DNA of 52,673 nucleotides from Nymphaea colorata (taxonomy: Eukaryota; Streptophyta; Magnoliopsida; Nymphaeales; Nymphaeaceae), in the NCBI RefSeq assembly GCF_008831285.2, contig NW_022205082.1, positions 1-52,673 of the forward strand. The letters are read 5' to 3'. Made by a program: the position numbers and the translations under genes. Positions 48,185 to 52,673 of this stretch are shown piece by piece. The notes beneath the pieces are model-generated. The model searched no databases. It saw nothing but the letters and a program-made list of their open reading frames with translations, and was not told the DNA's origin. How positions within the stretch are numbered: the first letter of the stretch is position 1; each line of letters starts with the position of its first letter.

Positions 48185-51100
48185 ATATTAGGTTACCTAC
48201 AAGACACCAAATGAATCACTCAAATCTCATTCATTTCCATACAAACCTATGATTTCAATATACTAAATCATTTAATATAGACGTAACAACAAGTTAAGCA
48301 CATTCAATTAAGTATGCGTGATCAAATGAATCACTTAAATCTCACTCGTATCGAGACGAGTGATTTAGTGTGCGTATGGATACAAATGAATGAGATGTAA
48401 CAACATGTTCAACTTATTGAACAAACTACAAGGGATCAAACTAAACTAATCCATAGGTCTCCTTTACATCCATATAAACTTGTGAGTTTTTATCGTTTAA
48501 ATCGTTGATCATAGATGTCATAACGAGTGAAACACATTAGGTTAATTATAAGACACCAAATGAATCACTCAAATCTCATTTATTTTCACACAAACTTGTG
48601 ATTTGAATTCACTTAATCTAGCAATATGGATGTAACAACAAGTTAAGCACATTCAATTAAGTATGTGTGATCATTTGAATCACTTAAATCGCACTTGTAT
48701 TGATACGAACTTGTGATTTCAATCATTTAGATCGTGCACTATAGTTGTAACAATAAATTCAACTCATCGGACTAACTACACGCGTTTGTATCCACATGAA
48801 CATGTGATTTCAATCATTTAAATCATTCATTATATATGTATTCCAAACGAACTTCTGGTATCAAAGCCACTAGGTCATTCTATACGTAAGTAAGAAATGG
48901 TCACGCACATTCAATTAAATACAAGTGATCAATTATATGTAATAACAAGTGAAAATGAATCACTTAATCTCTCAATTAAATATAAGTGATCAAATATATG
49001 TAATAACAAGTGAAACACATTAGGTTACTTACAAGACACCAAATGAATCACTCCAATATCATTCATTTTCATACAAACCTATGATTTTAATCTACTAAAT
49101 CATTTAATATAGACGTAACAACAAGTTAAGCACATTCAATTACGTATGTGTGATAAAATGAATCACTTAAATCCCACTCGTATTGATACGAACTTGTGAT
49201 TTCAATTCCTTACATCGATCACCATAGATGTAAGAACTAGTTCAACTTATTGAACTAACTACAAGGGATCAAACTAATGCATAGGTCTCCTTTATATCCA
49301 TACAAACTTGTAAGTTTTAATCATTTAAATCATTGATCAAAGATGTAATAACAAGTGAAACACAATAGGTTAACTACAAGACACCAAATGAATCACTCGA
49401 ATCTCATTCATTTTCGCACAAACTTGTGATTTCAATCTACTAAATCATTTATTATAGACGTAACAACAAGTTAAACACATTCAATTAAGTATGCATGATT
49501 ATATGAATCACTTAAATCTCACTTGTATTCGTACGAACATGTGATTTCAATCCTTTAGAACGTTCCCTATAGATGTAACAACAAATTCAACTCATCGGAC
49601 TAACTACACGTGTACAAATATAGTGACTTCAACCATTTGTATCCATATAAACTTGTGATTTCAACCATTTAAATCATTCATTATAGATGTAATAACAAGT
49701 GAAATACATTAGATTAACTATAAGGGACCAATATAGTGACTTGACTCTCATTCATTTCCAAACGGACTTCTTTTTTCAAGCCACTAAGTCATTCTATACG
49801 TATGTAACAAATGGTTACGCACATTCAATTAAATATAAGTTATCAAATGTATGTAAGAACAAGTAAAAATGAATCACATAATCTCTCGATTAAACATAAG
49901 TGATCAAATGTATGTAATAACAAGTGAAACACATTAAGTTACCTGTAAGACACCAAATGAATCACTCGAATCCCATTCATTTTCATATAAACCTATGATT
50001 TGAATTTACTAAATCATTTAATATAAACGTAACAACAAGTTAAGTACATTCAATTAAATATGCGTGATCAATTGAATCACTTAAATCCCACTCGTATTGA
50101 TGTGAACTTGTGCATCGATCACTATAGATGTAACAACATGTTCAACTTATCGTACAAACTAGAAAGGATCAAACTAATGCATAGGTCTCCTTTATATCCA
50201 TATAAACTTGTGAGTTTTAATTATTTAAATCATTGATCATGGATGTAATAACATGTGAAACACGTTAGGTTAACTATAAGACACCAAATGAATCACTCGA
50301 ATCACATTCATTTTCATACAAACTTGTGATTTCAGTTCACTTAATCAAGCAACATGGATGTAACAATAAGTTAAGCACATTCAATTAAGTATGTGTGATC
50401 ATTTGAATCACTTAAATCGCACTTGTATTGATACGAACTTGTAATTTCAATCCTTTAGATCGTGCACTATAGTCGTACCAATACGAGTCAGATTTAAGTG
50501 ATTCATATGATCACGCATACTTTATTGAATGTACTTGACTTATTGTTATATCCATGTTAAATGATTTAGTAGATTGAAATCACAGGCTTGCATGAAAATG
50601 AATGAGATTTGAGTGATTCATTTGGTGCCCTATTGTTAACCTAATTCACTTGTTAAGCACATTCAATTAAATTACAAGTGAAACACATTAGGTTAACTAT
50701 ATGACACCAAATGAATCACTTGTTAAGGACATCCGTATTAAGAATCATTATAAATGTAACAACTAGTGAAACACATTAGGTAAACCATAAGACACCAAAT
50801 GAATCACTCGAATCTCATTCATTTTCATACAAACTTGTGATTTCGATCTACTAAATCATTTAATATAGATGTAACAACAAGTTAAACACATTCAATTAAG
50901 CATGCATGATCATATGAATCATTTAAATCTCACTTGTATTGGTACGAACGCGTGATTTCAATCCTTTAGATCGTTCACTATAGATGTAACAACAAATTCA
51001 ACTCATCGGACTAATTACACGCATTCAAAGTAATGCATAGATCCCATTTGTATCCATATGAACTTGCGATTTCAATCATTTAAATCATTCATTATAGATG

Positions 51101-51340
51101 TAATAACAAGTGAAATACACTAGATTAACTGTAAGGGACCAACTTAATGACCTGACTCTCATTCATTTCCAAACGAACTTCTTATTTCAAGCCACTAAGT
51201 CATTCTATACGTATGTAACAAATGGCTACGCACACTCAATTAAATATATTGATCAAATATATGTAATAACAAGTGAAAATGAATCATTTAATCTCTCAAT
51301 TAAATATATGTGATCAAATATATGTAATAACAAGTGAAAC
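48185..51340 (-). repeat. HOR copy 22, reverse, full length (3156 bp)
   Basis: A complete reverse HOR with the same length as the reference forward copy, and by eye the same sequence on the opposite strand. With copies 21 and 23 it forms the most homogeneous part of the window. Confidence 0.9.
50613..50719. repeat. HOR hairpin, reverse-oriented copy at 48185-51340
   Basis: Complete reverse-order inverted repeat, spaced 3156 bp from the preceding one. Confidence 0.75.
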
Positions 51341-52673
51341 ATATTAGGTTACCTACAAGACACCAAATGAATCACTCAAATCTCATTCATTTCCATACAA
51401 ACCTATGATTTCAATATACTAAATCATTTAATATAGACGTAACAACAAGTTAAGCACATTCAATTAAGTATGCGTGATCAAATGAATCACTTAAATCTCA
51501 CTCGTATCGAGACGAGTGATTTAGTGTGCGTATGGATACAAATGAATGAGATGTAACAACATGTTCAACTTATTGAACAAACTACAAGGGATCAAACTAA
51601 ACTAATCCATAGGTCTCCTTTACATCCATATAAACTTGTGAGTTTTTATCGTTTAAATCGTTGATCATAGATGTCATAACGAGTGAAACACATTAGGTTA
51701 ATTATAAGACACCAAATGAATCACTCAAATCTCATTTATTTTCACACAAACTTGTGATTTGAATTCACTTAATCTAGCAATATGGATGTAACAACAAGTT
51801 AAGCACATTCAATTAAGTATGTGTGATCATTTGAATCACTTAAATCGCACTTGTATTGATACGAACTTGTGATTTCAATCATTTAGATCGTGCACTATAG
51901 TTGTAACAATAAATTCAACTCATCGGACTAACTACACGCGTTTGTATCCACATGAACATGTGATTTCAATCATTTAAATCATTCATTATATATGTATTCC
52001 AAACGAACTTCTGGTATCAAAGCCACTAGGTCATTCTATACGTAAGTAAGAAATGGTCACGCACATTCAATTAAATACAAGTGATCAATTATATGTAATA
52101 ACAAGTGAAAATGAATCACTTAATCTCTCAATTAAATATAAGTGATCAAATATATGTAATAACAAGTGAAACACATTAGGTTACTTACAAGACACCAAAT
52201 GAATCACTCCAATATCATTCATTTTCATACAAACCTATGATTTTAATCTACTAAATCATTTAATATAGACGTAACAACAAGTTAAGCACATTCAATTACG
52301 TATGTGTGATAAAATGAATCACTTAAATCCCACTCGTATTGATACGAACTTGTGATTTCAATTCCTTACATCGATCACCATAGATGTAAGAACTAGTTCA
52401 ACTTATTGAACTAACTACAAGGGATCAAACTAATGCATAGGTCTCCTTTATATCCATACAAACTTGTAAGTTTTAATCATTTAAATCATTGATCAAAGAT
52501 GTAATAACAAGTGAAACACAATAGGTTAACTACAAGACACCAAATGAATCACTCGAATCTCATTCATTTTCGCACAAACTTGTGATTTCAATCTACTAAA
52601 TCATTTATTATAGACGTAACAACAAGTTAAACACATTCAATTAAGTATGCATGATTATATGAATCACTTAAAT
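51341..52673 (-). repeat. HOR copy 23, reverse, cut by the window end
   Basis: This covers the HOR end back to offset of about 1820 and is indistinguishable by eye from the corresponding part of copy 22. The array clearly continues beyond the window. Confidence 0.9.

Larger units (their letters stand above)
1..52673. repeat. Higher-order satellite DNA array filling the whole window
   Basis: Every part of the window that can be read aligns to one family of 114-115 bp monomers in a 3156-bp higher-order repeat. The base composition is AT-rich and the same words (for example gtgattcatttggtgtc, ttgttgttacatc) recur every few hundred bases on one strand or the other. No open reading frame exceeds 67 codons. 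There is no tRNA, rRNA, splice-bearing gene, transposon end or telomere-type repeat that I can see. Arrays of this kind are typical of centromeric, pericentromeric or subtelomeric heterochromatin in eukaryotes; which of these applies, and in which species, cannot be told from the sequence alone. Confidence 0.96.

Overview
The window is a single block of AT-rich eukaryotic satellite DNA. I found no protein-coding gene, RNA gene, transposon, CRISPR array or prokaryotic signal. The organism cannot be named from this sequence. A long higher-order tandem array with local inversions fits a nuclear centromeric, pericentromeric or subtelomeric heterochromatin block, and a plant is plausible, but that is inference.

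The array is hierarchical. The smallest unit is a monomer of 114-115 bp in three diverged types, A, B and C. All begin with a ttgttRttac-like start and share a gattgaaatcac-like core. Type A usually ends in gttgaat or gttgaac, type B in ttgaatgtgtttaac, and type C in taacctaatgtgtttcac. ABC makes a unit of about 344 bp. About ten ABC units, some compressed, deleted or internally inverted, make a higher-order repeat (HOR) of 3156 bp. The cleanest copy is 34751-37906, and I use it as reference, with HOR offset 0 at the g of gtttcacttg. Each complete HOR is built from three modules of 1410, 914 and 832 bp. It also carries one inverted C+B segment that creates a long imperfect hairpin, and a second, short inverted segment with a 30-bp near-palindrome.

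The window has four orientation blocks: forward 1-14199, reverse 14200-18722, forward 18723-about 43350, and reverse about 43350-52673. I place 23 full or partial HOR copies. The first two switches are clean joins with a few shared bases. The third lies in badly degraded sequence and may be an assembly join. Copies at 34751-37906 and 43450-52673 look almost identical to each other. Copies at 11.4-28.8 kb carry many substitutions and several deletions. Copies near 1-6, 33.8-34.4, 38.97-39.8 and 41.5-43.4 kb depart from the consensus mostly by missing bases, which looks more like sequencing or consensus error than evolution. Two poly-T tracts (78 and 31 nt) sit in one of these zones.

Nothing here acts as a gene system. 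The biology of interest is array evolution: in-phase unequal exchange, out-of-phase breaks, a fold-back inversion, template-switch-like scars, and a variant haplotype shared between opposite-orientation copies. All alignments were done by eye, so boundaries are good to a few bases and identity statements are qualitative.
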